64,000 nt of DNA from positions 117,215,321 through 117,279,320 of the forward strand of contig CM070877.1 of assembly GCA_036365515.1 (NCBI GenBank), given 5' to 3'. Positions 42,747 to 53,833 of this stretch are shown piece after piece. Each line of letters begins with the position of its first letter. Positions within the stretch are counted from its first letter, which is position 1. Made by a program: the position numbers and the translations under genes. Under the pieces are notes generated by a model. It ran no database searches, was not told the origin of the DNA, and was given only the letters and a program-made list of their open reading frames with translations. This DNA is from Torymus aiolomorphi. Its lineage: Eukaryota > Arthropoda > Insecta > Hymenoptera > Torymidae.

Positions 42747-43562
42747 CTATCATAACTTCCCCTATAGCACCCAATATTGGAGCAACATTGCTCCAATATT
42801 GCTTTGTCATATTCCCCATATTCGCTAATATTCCCTCAACACTTTTATATGTGGATGCTATATGGGAGCAATGTTGCTGCAATCCGTGATTTCCGTTTCA
42901 CCATTGCTTTTTTAAAACGATGAGTCAGGCTCTCTGTTATAGCAATATTGCAGCAATATTGAGCCAATATTTCTCAACACGAAAGGAATATTATTTTTAA
43001 AATTATATTTTTATGCTGATTTTTCTGATGTCTTTGCAATATTGCAAGAATATTTGTACAATATATATGAACACTGGAAGAATGTTCCTGTTTGTCCACT
43101 GATTGTTGGAGCAATATTGCCTCAATGTTGCTTTGACATATTCGCGTCATTCCCCTTAAGGGGAAATTCACTAATGTATTTTGGAAATTGAGGCAATATT
43201 GATCCAACAATCAGTGGCCAAACGGGAACATTCTTCCAGTGTTTATATATATTGTACAAATATTCTTGCAATATTGCTAAATCATCAGAAAAATCAGCAG
43301 AAAAATATATTATAAAATTAATATTCCTTTCGTGATGCTAAATATTGGCTAAATATTGCTGCAATATTGCTATGACAGAGAGCTTGACCCATCATTTTAA
43401 AAACGCAATGGTGAAACGGAAATCACGGATTGCAGCAACATTGCTCCCATATAGCATCCATATATAAAAGTGTTGAGGGAATATTGGCGAATATGGGGAA
43501 TATGACAAAGCAATGTTGGAGCAATTTTGCTCCAATATTGGGTGCTATAGGGGTTATAATAG
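42747..43562. mobile_element. 0.8 kb palindrome inside LINE ORF1
   Basis: Ends CTATCATAAC and GTTATAATAG, then CCCCTATAGCACCCAATATT and AATATTGGGTGCTATAGGGG. The arms are about 370 bp and very similar; AATATTGC-type words (GCAATATTG, CAATATTGC) recur throughout. The short centre is near GTCATTCCCCTTAAGGGGAA (43147). It carries no gene. Confidence 0.88.
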
Positions 43563-44517
43563 AAATGTGGCTAACCAATTTCTCTCCCTTAACATTATGA
43601 AAGAAAATAAACTCGAGACCCTCATCCCTAATGCATAAATATTTAAAAAAGGAATTATCAAAAATGTCCCCTCAGACATATCTGAACAGGAAATACTAAA
43701 CAATATTGAACTCACTTCGCCTGTTGAAAAACTTAATATTTATAGCGTACGCAGATTTACCAGGAAATCACATCAAGATGGCAAAGAAGTAATCATTCCC
43801 ACTTCAACTATAATGATTACGTACAAAGGCAGAGTCCTACCACAACAGGTATACTTATACAGGGTAAAATACCCAATAGAAATGTATATCCCCAGAGTTA
43901 AGCTATGCACAAATTGCTTTAGACACGGTCATGTAAGATCCATTTGTAACTCTAAACCTAGGTGCATCAACTGTGGAGACATCTCACACCAAAGCACTGA
44001 ATGCCCTAAACAACCAGAAGAATTAACATGTTTAAACTGTGGTGAAAAACATATTCCGACAAACAAATCATGCAGATCAACTAAAATACAACAAACTATT
44101 ATGACAATGGCCATGAGGAAAAACCTAACATTTCAAGAGGCGAGAAATGAATATAGAGAGCAGACACTTAACAAAAAACGTTTCAGATTTTCTGATTTCC
44201 CTGAACTACACGATTCCTTTCATTCGTCTGAAATACCTACTACTACAATCACCACCACTCCTAAAAAACGCCTCTTCTCCAATGTTCTACATTCTAATTC
44301 CCCTGGAATACACGAATTACCGATCTTAAAAACTACTTATGGCCCTCAAATCCCTAATAGATTGGCTGAAGATCACAGAAACTTTTTAATATCACCAAAT
44401 GGTAATTACAATCTCAATACTAAACATCTCTACAAACAACCTATTGAACAAACCAGTAATGAAACCGAAAATGAATCCCCACCAACAATAACTCTTTTGG
44501 AAATGGATACCTCATAA
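43563..44517 (+). pseudogene. LINE ORF1, C-terminal piece with three CCHC knuckles
   Basis: Reads NVANQFLSLN, one in-frame stop near 43634, then GIIKNVPSDISEQE and a stretch open from 43637 to 44517. Three zinc knuckles follow one another: CTNCFRHGHVRSIC, CINCGDISHQSTEC and CLNCGEKHIPTNKSC (residues 35-90 of the 43813 frame). This is the nucleic-acid-binding part of the gag-like protein that packages LINE RNA. The Thr/Asn-rich tail ends DTS-stop. Confidence 0.87.
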
Positions 44518-44560
44518 ATCAAAATATATCAATCCCGCATGAGCAAATTTTAAACTACCT

Positions 44561-44583
44561 AAAAAAAAAAAAAAAAAAAAAAA
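44561..44583 (+). repeat. A23 run between LINE ORF1 and ORF2
   Basis: A homopolymer of 23 A sits 44 bp after the ORF1 stop. It may have arisen by slippage in this dead copy. Confidence 0.85.
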
Positions 44584-45335
44584 TGAACTATATCACTTAC
44601 AACCTCCCAACAATATACGTCTACATGTACCCCTTTAAAGCAATATATTATGGATCATTTAAAAATATTACAGTGGAATTCTCATATTCCCATAGCATAA
44701 GATACAAAATTCACAACCTTAGAAACATAATTGATGAATACGATATTATACTCCTCTCTGAAACATGGTTAAATCAGCACTCTCACATCAACATCCCCAA
44801 TTATCATATTATCCGGAAAGATAGAATCGATGGACAACATGGAGGTGTTGCAATCTTTATTAAAAAAAATATTCCTTTTCAAGAAGAAAATACTATTTAT
44901 CACAAAAATAACTCCATAGAAACTGTTGCTTTATCAATTCCCTTGTCTCTAGATAATAACACCAAACAAAATTCATTACTAATAGTCTCACTATATAGAG
45001 TTCCTTCCTCACACACCTCAATCAATGAATGGAACACACGCCTTAAAACTACTAAAGATTTCAAACATTGTTTCATAGGAGGCGATTTTAATGCCCACCA
45101 CTTTACCTGGGGCTCTAATAAAACCTGTAATTCAGGTGAAAACTTACTTGATGCTCTCACCGACTACGATCTCTCAATAGTAAATGACGGCTCTCACACC
45201 TACTACAGCCTTAAAACTGACCAAAAAAATAACAGTACTATCATCACCTCAGCAATAGACCTTTCTATAATCTCAACAAATCATCTTAACAATACTAAAT
45301 GGGAGATTTTAAACTTCAATAAAGCTAAAACTTGA
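44584..45335 (+). pseudogene. LINE ORF2, APE endonuclease domain
   Basis: An apurinic-endonuclease-like domain that would nick target DNA for priming. Visible motifs: LLSETWLN (catalytic Glu region), GGVAIFI, and GGDFNAHHFTWGS (Asp-Phe-Asn). The expected start, ILQWNSHS, is in another frame just before 44700, so a frameshift lies there. The frame ends at 45335 before the usual SDH motif can be recognised; a further shift leads towards the RT frame. Confidence 0.85.
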
Positions 45336-45591
45336 AAAAATTCCCCTTAATGCCACACATAAACTGAATCATAAATTTGTAGACTGGAAATTATACAATA
45401 CCCACATAGAAGAATACATTAAAGATAACATACAAACCATCAATAATTACAACCCAGAAGAAAAATATAATATACTTATAAATTTATGCATTCTAACTGT
45501 AAAAAAACTAAACAAAAAACCGAAAAAACCAAGTTCTCTCAACCCAGATACGACAGACAATCACCCCAGTTAATTAATTAATAACACTCAA

Positions 45592-46896
45592 ATGGAAATC
45601 AAAGAAAACTTCACCAATCGTCCGTCAAAAGCTCCATGGTGGAATGACAAATGCACAGACCTTGTCAAGGAAAGAAGAACTGCTGCAAACAACCTTCTAA
45701 AAAATCCCTCATATGAAAACTTGAATACCTTAACAAAAACCGAAACACACACCAAAAACCAACTTAGGATGACAAAAAAACTTAAATTCAGAACTTTTCT
45801 AGAAGAAACTTTGTCGAAAAATGCAGATCCCAAAACAATGTGGAATACTATAAATTGCTTTAAGAATATCAATAACAGAGAACCTCTCTATCCAGACAAT
45901 GATACAGAAATCATCCAAAATGCTCATAAATTCATTCAAGAACACTGTCCAATCACACAAAATTCTGATGCTCATCCACCTTCCCTCCTAAGCACTGAAA
46001 ACGAAAGTGACTCGTACAATAATTTAGACTCTCCCTTTACCATAAAAGAACTTCACTTAGCAATAGATGCAGCCAACACAATCTCTTCACCAGGACTAAA
46101 TCAAGTTGATTACAAAATGCTCAAACATTCACCTAATAGTTTTAAACTAATTCTCCTTGAAACCATCAACTACTACTTTGAACACAGCAAAAATCACGAA
46201 AATTGGAAAAACTTCTTGATTACCCTAATTCCTAAAAACTCTAAAAACAAATTTCGCCCCATCTCACTTGCCTCATGTATCCTAAAACTGATTGAACGAA
46301 TAATTAATATCAGATTACAACATTATGTGGAAAAGAACAATCTAATTCCTCAAACACAAAATGGTTTTCGGAAATCAAAATCCTGCCAACACGCCCTAGC
46401 TGAATTTCTCACAGAGATACACTCAACACTAAACAAAAACTTTAACGCTTGCTGTGTACTGATAGACATAAAATCTGCATTTGATGAGGTATGTCCTTTC
46501 ATACTCAATGAAATCTTAATTAAACTTAAAATACCCATAAAAACTAGAAATTTAATCCTTAACCTTTTACTGAAAAGACGCCTCTACTTCAAAATAGGGA
46601 ATAAAATAATTGGTCCTTTTCTCAAAAATAAAGGAGTCCCACAAGGATGTGTCCTCAGCCCATTGCTGTATAATCTGTATGTTAGTGAACTGATCAAAAT
46701 ATTTAATGCTGATGTACACCTCATCCAATATGCTGATGATACCCTAATTTACTGCTCTGGACTCAATTTAAATCAACTGATTCAAAAAATTGAACTTGCT
46801 CTCCAAAAGGTACATGATTACTTTAACAAGCTTAAACTAAAAATTTCCCCGGAAAAGACCAATTTTATCATTTTCACTAATCTCCTTTCTCATTAA
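45592..46896 (+). pseudogene. LINE ORF2, reverse transcriptase domain
   Basis: 434 open codons starting at MEIKENFTNRPSKAPWWND and covering most of the RT: LITLIPKNSK...FRPISLASC, NGFRKSKSC, CVLIDIKSAFDEV (first catalytic Asp), KGVPQGCVLSPLLYNLYVS and IQYADDTLIY (catalytic Asp pair). It ends by frameshift at 46896; the thumb continues in another frame (VKYLGLTMDF, about 46950) and again at 47166-47528. Reverse transcriptase would copy LINE RNA at the nicked target. Core residues are present but the protein is broken. Confidence 0.92.
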
Positions 46897-47526
46897 TCCA
46901 AAACTACTCTTTAAATGTTGACGGCAATAGAATATCTCCTGTAAAAACAGTAAAATATCTTGGACTTACTATGGATTTCAACCTAACCTGGAATGAGCAT
47001 GCCAAAAACACCATAGGAAAAGCTACCAAAATGCTCAACATATTGTAAGTACTAAGAGGAACCTGGTGGGGTGGCCATCCCAAAATACTCCTAACAATAT
47101 ATACAGCTCTCATTCGAAGTACAATAGAATACAGCCTTTTTCTTATTCACATTTCGAACTCCACTTTGAGACACAAACTCCAAATAATACAAAACCAAGC
47201 TATTAGGCTCGCACTTGGTTATAGGAAATCCACTCCAATTAATGTAATGCACTCCGAATCCAAATTACCATTCATCAACCTCAGAATACAACAGTTAGCT
47301 GACAAATTTATACTCAAGATCCTAAGTTTTAATGACTCCCCTGATAGTTTCAACACCATACTACACTTTCCTCTGATTAAATCCTACAGAGAAATATCCT
47401 CTCTAACCAGTTGTAAAATACAAATGCATACCCACCCAATACCATATGATTATGACTACTCTGCAATAATAGACGATATAGATATTGATATTACTCTGGA
47501 ATTCAATCAAATTACTCTGGAACTTT
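46897..47526 (+). pseudogene. LINE ORF2, thumb/connector in shifted frames
   Basis: VKTVKYLGLTMDFNLTWN, a stop at about 47047, RGTWWGGHPKILLTIY, then LRHKLQIIQNQAIRLALG. These follow the RT domain in I and Jockey-type LINEs. At least two frame changes or stops are visible. Confidence 0.8.
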
Positions 47527-47909
47527 AATTAAGAAATCCAACAACCCACAACAAGTGAACCAATTTACAATTGAAACCAATAACATCCGATTGAAATTAA
47601 TATGAAAATGTCATATTAAAACCAATATAAAAATATACACTTAACTATCCAATTCAATCCAATTCGATCCGAATAAAAAATATTCCTATTAAAACCGATT
47701 AAGCACATTTACAATTAAAACCAATAATACCCGATTGAATTTAATACGGAAAATTCATATTTAACCCTATCCCAATTAATTTGACATTCAAACCGATTAA
47801 TTCTTAATCGGGCTTCCAATTAACCCGATTGAACCCGTATTGATAACCATTTAGTGTTACCAAAATTGAATGAGGAATAAATTGGTTTCAATAGGTCGCT
47901 TTCAGCAGG
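47527..47909. mobile_element. Fragment of the CCGATTGAA-rich element in the LINE
   Basis: Between the connector and the RNase H domain lies AT-rich DNA packed with CCGATTGAA, CCGATTAA and AACCAATA words, ending TTTCAGCAGGG at 47909. The 13573-15103 element ends TTTTTAGCAGGG and has the same internal words, so this is a second, left-truncated or diverged member. Confidence 0.6.
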
Positions 47910-48601
47910 GTAGTGTGGTAAAAGCTTTAAATAATTACTCCCCTATCAAATCAAAAAATTCCTCACACTTTATACTAGACATCAAAACTCTTTTAAACAC
48001 ATGTAAAATACAAAATATAAAAATCACTTTAGTATGGATCCCAGCCCATTGTAATATTCTTTACAATGAGAAAGTAGACCACTTGGCAAAAGAAGCCACT
48101 ACCATTGGAACTTATCTAATATGCTTCCTCCATCACTCAGATTTTCTTGAAGAAATCAAACCCAAATTCAGACATATACAAAACCAGATAATTACAGATC
48201 AAAGTCATCATAAAGGTAATCACTACTTCATGCACTACTTCCAAGAGAAAGAAACAAAACCCTGGTTCTCCAAAATTGATTATCCAAGATTTCACCTAAC
48301 AACAGTTAACAGGATTCGAGCCAACCACTATAACCTTGCTGCCAGTCTTTATAGGAAAAATATGTCAAACTCTTCAAACTTCCAATGCGGTCATAACACT
48401 CAAGACATCAATCATGTCCTATGGGACTGCCCCAATTTTCACAACCATCGTTACTCACTCAAAGGGCAACTTGGAAAATATTATAGAAAACGTCATAAAA
48501 GAGATCCACCAGAATTAATAGAAGAAATCCTCACATACCCTAAAAACCCACCAGCTAAATTCGTTACTGATTACCTTAAAAAATGCCAACTACACATCTA
48601 A
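47910..48601 (+). pseudogene. LINE ORF2, RNase H and C-terminal region
   Basis: SVVKALNNYSP, ITLVWIPAHCNILYNEKVDHLAKEAT (the VPGHxGIxGNExAD-type motif of RNase H with several changes), then RFHLTTVNRIRANHYNLA and CGHNTQDINHVLWDCPNF, a Cys/His motif common at the end of I- and R1-type LINE proteins. The first half of RNase H, with its first catalytic Asp, is lost to the insertion just upstream. Confidence 0.85.
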
Positions 48602-49063
48602 TCTATATACAAATACAAATTACGCTCCTTCACTTAAATTTACATATACTTAAGTAACTTACAATCGGTAATATACCCTCCGATTTCTACCTTTCACTTC
48701 CAATCCATCTGAATAAGCTGTTTACTGCACAGCAGCACAGCACTTCACAGTATATAGTACACACATTATATATGAACAATCATAATTGCCTGCTTACAAA
48801 TATATATATCAGCCAGTAAAGCTTTCATTTTGTCTCCTATTAATTAGTGTAAAAATTAAAATTAAAACAAAAACAAAAAGTAATTTAAACATGGATTGTG
48901 GCACAACGGAGTCTAATAAGTACCCAAAGCCATAGAGTATAAAGAAAGAAAGAAAGAAGAGGATAATTGTTTAAATAAAAACTAAGAATTTTAAAATTGT
49001 ACAAAAATAATTTTTATTTTGCTAACAATTATAAGTATAATACATTCAAATTATAGTTGAGAA
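48602..49063. other. Possible LINE 3' UTR and spacer
   Basis: AT-rich DNA with an A-rich stretch (AATTAAAACAAAAACAAAAA, about 48855) and (GAAA)n near 48943-48958, either of which could be the LINE 3' end. No gene was recognised. Confidence 0.4.
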
Positions 49064-49455
49064 TTATCTGTAATATAAATCAATAAGACGGTTGCGTTCA
49101 GTTAATCCAGCTGCACGATTCCCATCTCTTTCTTGTACTCTGGGGTAAGCATTAGGAAGAACTTCGGGATCATTTAGTTCAAGCTCATCAACAAAATCGA
49201 TAACACTAGGGAAAAAGTATAAAATCATTATTGCAATGAAAAATTCCATTAATGCTATAAGCTTAAATTATGTATAAATTGACTTACCCATATTGTTTAC
49301 GAATATTATGGAGAATTTACACAAGCTTGAATAATACTTGCTACTTTTTGGGGTGTATAATGTAGCTTTCGAGCTCTGTTTATCACCCTCCATACTCCTG
49401 TAGTATACCTATCGTTCTTTCAATTTGAGAACGTGTTCTTACATGTTCTATGGTA
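49064..49455 (-). pseudogene. C-terminal remnant of a PIF/Harbinger (HARBI1-like) transposase
   Basis: On the minus strand, 49288-49455 reads RTRSQIERTIGI...YGGVINRARKLHYTPQKVASIIQA, then a small intron with GTAAGT (49206-49287, acceptor CCCTAG), then VIDFVDELELNDPEVLPNAY and an Arg-rich end NRAAGLTERNRLIDLYYR. The RTxIER (catalytic Glu of DDE) and LHYxPxK motifs are typical of HARBI1-like nucleases. The N-terminal two thirds are absent; GATGACAAT simple repeat begins where they should be. Small frame breaks occur before the intron. It may be the remains of a source for the TWA-flanked MITEs, but that link is not shown. Confidence 0.75.
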
Positions 49456-50509
49456 TGATGACAATGATGACAAATCTGTGATGACAATGATGACAATCTA
49501 TGATGACAATCTTTTTGCTAATGTGGAAGAACTATTTTCAGAAGATACTGAACAACAGGAAGAATAAAATGAAATATGACAAAAATAGAACTGACGCTGT
49601 AAATAGCCGTATTTATAATAACGCGAGATGTAAGCTTCGAGATTAATATGTGTGCGATTCGAATGTTACGAATCGTCATGCGTAGTAACTACAAAACCAC
49701 AATGGTTATGTTATTTTATAAACATTTAATTAATATTTAGAGTTTAAAATTAACTTAATATTATAAGTACATTCCACAGACAAAACAGACTTCAATCATT
49801 TCAATGTGTTGCGTGGAGTTTAGTAAGTCATCTACAATAACGTAAATTATGAATTCTACTGAGTATTCTTTATACATTTTATACCACTCTAACCTCAAAA
49901 TCACAGCTTTGGTATGATTTTTCGGCTCTCGTGGTATAAAATACCGTTCAAAACGAGTGCGGAAGTGTCGAAATGTACTATTAAAACACTGTAGAACAAT
50001 TTACGTAGTATTTCACATAGTATCAACAGACAACGCATTAGGATACGCCGTGTATCATTACAAAAATAGATACTCAAAGTCGATTAATTATTATATTTAA
50101 TTAACATGAAATATTTTTTCTATAGTTAAGCCGCTTTGTATTATCAAAATTCAATAAGTTATTTTTTCTATTTCATTGGGTTATTTATTTATAATTTATT
50201 GTAAAAAAATGAAAATTCTAAAATATTAAAATTCTTGTTATTATTATTAGATAATTCAAAAATATTTAAAGTTTACATCGAAATTACAAAAAATGATATG
50301 GTATTTAAATATTTCCCCTATCTAATTCATTCTCACGAAAACATTTGTTGTTGTGCACAAAGCTACTTCCATAGAAAAAAAATAATTTAAAATTTTTACG
50401 TAAAATATTACGATACCGCGTAATTTTTTCGCAATTTTGATATAAACTTTCCAATTTGCGAGTTTTTCCCGCGAAAATAGGAAACTGCTGTATGTTTTTC
50501 AAATCGATA
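49456..50509. other. AT-rich intergenic DNA
   Basis: A GATGACAATGATGACAAT simple repeat near 49454-49505, then AT-rich sequence without recognisable genes or repeat ends. Confidence 0.5.
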
Positions 50510-50589
50510 GTAGTTCTTGACCAACTCATCAACTCCCATCTCACCAACTCCCTTCTCATAGGTGAGATAATTTCGTAATAAGGGCCCAG
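50510..50589. mobile_element. Transposon right end, partner of the 37167 end
   Basis: ACTCCCATCTCACCAACTCC then TTCTCATAGGTGAG and ATTTCGTAATAAGGGCCCAG is the inverted counterpart of the sequence starting at 37167. The two belong to one family, but each lacks its own second end nearby. Confidence 0.65.
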
Positions 50590-50671
50590 ATAAAAAGAAC
50601 AAGAATTACATGGGTTTCTATATCTATATATACAACTTGTTCCTTCTGTATCACGCTGTTCCTCATATATA

Positions 50672-50725
50672 TAGATACAGAGCCTTCGTCCCTCTGCTTG
50701 TTCCGCTCGCCAACCTCCGATTGTG
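50672..50725. repeat. Dispersed hairpin motif, copy B
   Basis: CCTTCGTCCCTCTGCTTGTT then CCGCTCGCCAACCTCCGATT, next to TATATATAGATA, matches copy A at 16113 with several changes. Confidence 0.55.
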
Positions 50726-50889
50726 TTTATGAATTCTCATTTTTTCATGATTATTAGATAATTACAATTATAATTTTATAATTGTACTCTTTGAAAAAAT
50801 GATTTAAGTACATGCACAACATCCGACGGTAATACGCATAAGTATTACCTGGTACTTATTATCTATACTTATATAGGATGTGCCATTCT

Positions 50890-51133
50890 TTACTTTGCAG
50901 ATAGGCCGAGGCCCGAGCCCGAGGAGAGCGAGACAGCGTTGCTTGGCGCCCTCTTTCGCGGCATTTCTTTTCTCCACCATCGTCTCATGGAATGGTGCCG
51001 TTTGGACGCATCGTTTGTGCGTTACTTTCGAAAGTTGATAACTAATTCTTATAAAATAGTTATATCTTAACATTCCTTATCTTAGGTTTAGTCGTACGAT
51101 AGTTTTACTGAATATATTTCACTAAATTCCAAG
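50890..51133 (+). promoter_or_regulatory. Probable NCOA5 promoter and non-coding first exon
   Basis: A locally GC-rich block (50905-51010, GGCCGAGGCCCGAGCCCGAG) stands in AT-rich surroundings. It is followed by a strong donor, CCAAG/GTAAGTGAGT, at 51134. The next exon starts 18 bp before the NCOA5 ATG, so a 5' untranslated exon ending at 51133 is likely. The minus-strand frame 50804-51073 across this block is unsupported. Confidence 0.45.
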
Positions 51134-51606
51134 GTAAGTGAGTATTACGTTTTAACAAATGGCTTCGCGTCCTTTTAACCTTACATTCCGGCTTCGGTAA
51201 TGGCTTCTCCTAAAGAATGAACGATACTTCGTTATTCAGTGATTTTACTTTCGTTACAATAACATAACGTAGAAATCAATGAGTGCACATGTGTTATTTC
51301 CTATTTATTATATTCTTCCGTACGGTAGTTGGGTAAAATAAGTGTTTTCAAACGTTTGAACTGTCTATTTTCTCACTTCCCGAAATGCGTCTTTCTTTTA
51401 GTTTTTAAATGTGATTGTTTCTAATAGTTACTATAGAAAATTTTACTTCATTTTATACATTATTATATTCAAAATTCGAAGGAAATCTTTAAACATTTTA
51501 TTCTTTTACATAATTATAAAAAAAATCAATTCATAACTGAAAATTGTTAATGATAATGTACACATTACTAATTATATATAGTCATAATATATTTTATTTT
51601 GTTTAG

Positions 51607-51859
51607 GAAAATTAGTATAAAATAATGGCAGCACGACTTTTAAAAGATCCAGCTACTGCTGGAAGTAGAATATTTGTAGGTCATTTACAAACAGAAGAAA
51701 TGACTCGTAATGAACTAGAAGATCATTTTTCAAAATATGGAACTGTTGTTGGTTCTATATTGAATAGAGGTTTTGGCTTTGTACAATTTGAAAGTGAGCA
51801 AGCTGCCCAAGATGCTATTCAAAGTGAAAATGGATCGATGTTTAAAGGAAGAAGAATAG
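51607..51859 (+). CDS. NCOA5: NCOA5 homologue, first coding exon (RRM)
   Basis: Nuclear receptor coactivator 5 family: nuclear RNA/receptor-binding coregulators with an RRM, a low-complexity region and an anticodon-binding-like domain. The exon starts after TTTAG at 51606 with 18 bp of 5' UTR; ATG at 51625 is the only Met before the domain and follows AAAATA. Residues 1-79 hold an RRM with RNP2 IFVGHL (16-21) and RNP1 RGFGFVQF (48-55), plus HFSKYGTVVGSIL. The domain is short and lacks part of its last strand, as in this family. The donor AG/GTAAGA at 51860 splits a codon after its first base (phase 1), matching the next exon. Spliceosomal splicing and nuclear role are inferred from homology. 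Confidence 0.9.
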
Positions 51860-52092
51860 GTAAGATATTAAAGATTCAAATAATTTTTTTATTCAAGTTT
51901 GATAATAATATAATTGTAATAATTATTATTTACTGTATGCCCAGGGAAAAAAGTTATGTATTATATGATCGATATGTTTGTATAAGGTGAAATTCAATAT
52001 ATAATCATATATAACTTTTTTACCCAGGTGTCTATGCAAAATCATAATTATAATTCATAAAAATATTTATAAAATTATTTTACTAATTGCAG

Positions 52093-53170
52093 ATGTAAAA
52101 CCAGCTAAAAAAGAAACTTCTGGTCCAGGAAATAATTCAATGGGAGGTGGATTTGGAAATGACAATTTCAACAATAGCTTTGGAGGTGGTAATCAAGGTT
52201 TCAATAGCTCTAATTCAACCTTTGGGAACAGTGATAATCAGTTCAATAGAGGAGGGGGTGGAAATAATTCATCATTTAATGATGACGGAGATTCTTTTGG
52301 GGGTAGAAATAATGATTCCTTTGGTTCAAATAAAGGAAATGGCCCACCATTTGGTGGTAATCGAGGACCGGGTAATCAGAATATGAATAGAAATCAGAAT
52401 AATCAGGGGGGTCCTGGTCAAATGGGTGGTTCCAATCAAATGGGTGGTTCTAATCAAATGGGTGGTCCTAATCAAATGGGTGGTCCTGGAAATAGAAGTA
52501 GAGGAACAAGAGGTGGAAAAAATCGAAAAAACAGGGATGGGTCTATGGGTGATCGCATGGGAGGAGGTATGGATGATCGAGGTGGAGATCATTCATTTGG
52601 TGATCGAATGGGTGGGGGTATGGGAGGAAGTTTAGGTGGTATAGGAGGAAGTTTGGGTGGTATAGGAGGAAGTTTGAGTGGTATAGGAGGAAGTTTGGGG
52701 GGTGGTATAGGAGATCGTATTGGAGGAGGGGGAGGAATTGGAGATTCACTTGGTTCAAGTTTGGGATCATCCTTTCGATCAAGTATAGGAGGAGGATTGG
52801 GTAGCAGCTTGGGTAGCAGCTTGGGTGGTACATTGGGTAGCAGCTTGGGCAGTGGATTAGGTGGAGGTATTGGCAGTAGTAGTATAAGCAGTGGTCTTGG
52901 TTTGAGCGGAAGTTCCACTGGAGGATTTGGAAGTAGTTTTCGAGACAGAAGCCCTCTAGGCAGATCAGGACGTATGGATGATAAACCTTTATCGAATTGG
53001 GAGCTTAATAAACCTGGTTCAGGAAGTTCTACTGGTCCAGGTGGTTCTAGTGGCTCAAGTGGTCCAGGTGGCCCAAGTGGTCGAGGTGGATTTGGTTTTA
53101 GCGACCACAAAAGCCGTTTTGATGACTTTAAAGGACCTGCTCCTGTCCGAGATGCTGGTCCAGGTTTTGG
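52093..53170 (+). CDS. NCOA5: NCOA5 homologue, Gly-rich exon
   Basis: Acceptor TTGCAG at 52092; the first two bases complete Asp 79, then VKPAKKETSGPG. The exon then encodes about 340 residues dominated by Gly, Ser and Asn (roughly residues 95-435): FGGGNQGFNSS, a MGGSNQ repeat of 18 bp in about four copies (52419-52490), RSRGTRGGKNRKNR, and GGSLGGIG repeats of 24 bp (52625-52715). It finishes with DRSPLGRSGRMDDKPLSNWE and DHKSRFDDF. Such regions usually mediate RNA and protein contacts and condensate formation; that is inference. Long open frames on the other strand (Pro/Leu-rich) are shadows. The donor GTAAGA at 53171 leaves phase 2. Confidence 0.92.
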
Positions 53171-53380
53171 GTAAGATTCATTTTATTTTAATTATAAATA
53201 TTTAAGTCGTAGTTAATACTTTAGCATTTGTCTTTATAATTTTCTAAGGAATAGGCCGCTAACGGTTATATATATCTTTATAATTTGTAATATTTTGTTA
53301 AAACTAATTATTCATTATTCATATGATAAACAATTTATGTAATTACTGTGAAAATTCTTGAAAAATATGTCTCTTTTCAG

Positions 53381-53464
53381 ACCACCATCTGCGCCAACTG
53401 ATTATCCTTCTATAGCTGCAGAAAAGAATGATTGTGAAATTATTGTTGTTAACAAAGCTCTAAC
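53381..53464 (+). CDS. NCOA5: NCOA5 homologue, short exon
   Basis: After TTTTCAG at 53380 the exon encodes PPSAPTDYPSIAAEKNDCEI then IVVNKAL, the start of the anticodon-binding-like domain (NDCEIIVVNK). The donor GTAATT at 53465 leaves phase 2, compatible with both neighbours. Residues about 438-466. Confidence 0.9.
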
Positions 53465-53541
53465 GTAATTTTCCTATACATCAAAATTATTTTATTTTTT
53501 ATACATGTAATAAATATTATATTAAATTACAATGTTTATAG

Positions 53542-53741
53542 GGAATACGCTGAAATCATAGAGTCACGTTTGAAAAAATTAGGATTAACAGTTGACTTAC
53601 TCTTTCCCAATGAAGATGTTCCACTAACTAGAGTTCTTGGAAATATTGCTAGTCGAGGATGTCTATATGCCATAGTTATTGCACCCACAAATAAAGAGCA
53701 CCACTCTTTGACATTAAATATTTTACATGGATTACCACAAG
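53542..53741 (+). CDS. NCOA5: NCOA5 homologue, anticodon-binding-like domain exon
   Basis: After TTATAG at 53541 the exon gives EYAEIIESRLKKLGLTVDLL, FPNEDVPLTRVLGNIASRG and CLYAIVIAPTNKEHHSLTLN. This is the conserved fold shared by NCOA5 and class II tRNA-synthetase anticodon-binding domains. It ends LHGLPQ with donor GTACCG at 53742 (phase 1). Residues about 466-533. Confidence 0.92.
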
Positions 53742-53779
53742 GTACCGACAAAATTATTTTATGCTATAAAATAATCATT

Positions 53780-53833
53780 ATATTATGTTTATATGTGTGT
53801 GTGTAAGTGTGTATATGGGGGGGGGGGGGGGAT
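53780..53833 (+). repeat. (TG)n followed by a G16 tract
   Basis: TGTGTGTGTAAGTGTGTATATG followed by sixteen G just after the NCOA5 donor. The G run is a likely sequencing and slippage hot spot. Confidence 0.85.

Larger units (their letters stand above)
39654..48601 (+). mobile_element. Degenerate LINE (I/R1-like, with RNase H), broken by three insertions
   Basis: A non-LTR retrotransposon can be followed in order on the + strand: ORF1 in three pieces (39654-39879, 42552-42746, 43563-44517), then an A run, APE endonuclease, reverse transcriptase and RNase H with a C-terminal zinc-binding-like region. Frame continuity across the first insertion, once the 39880-42549 element and one TA are discounted, shows that the pieces are one ORF. 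Presence of both APE and RNase H points to the I superfamily. Stops and frameshifts in all parts make it inactive. Its 3' end may lie near the A/GAAA-rich 48860-48960. Confidence 0.88.

Noticed and set aside
50804..51073. 89-codon minus-strand gene
   Set aside because: It overlaps the probable NCOA5 promoter and first exon and has no recognisable motif; an unspliced antisense shadow is more likely.
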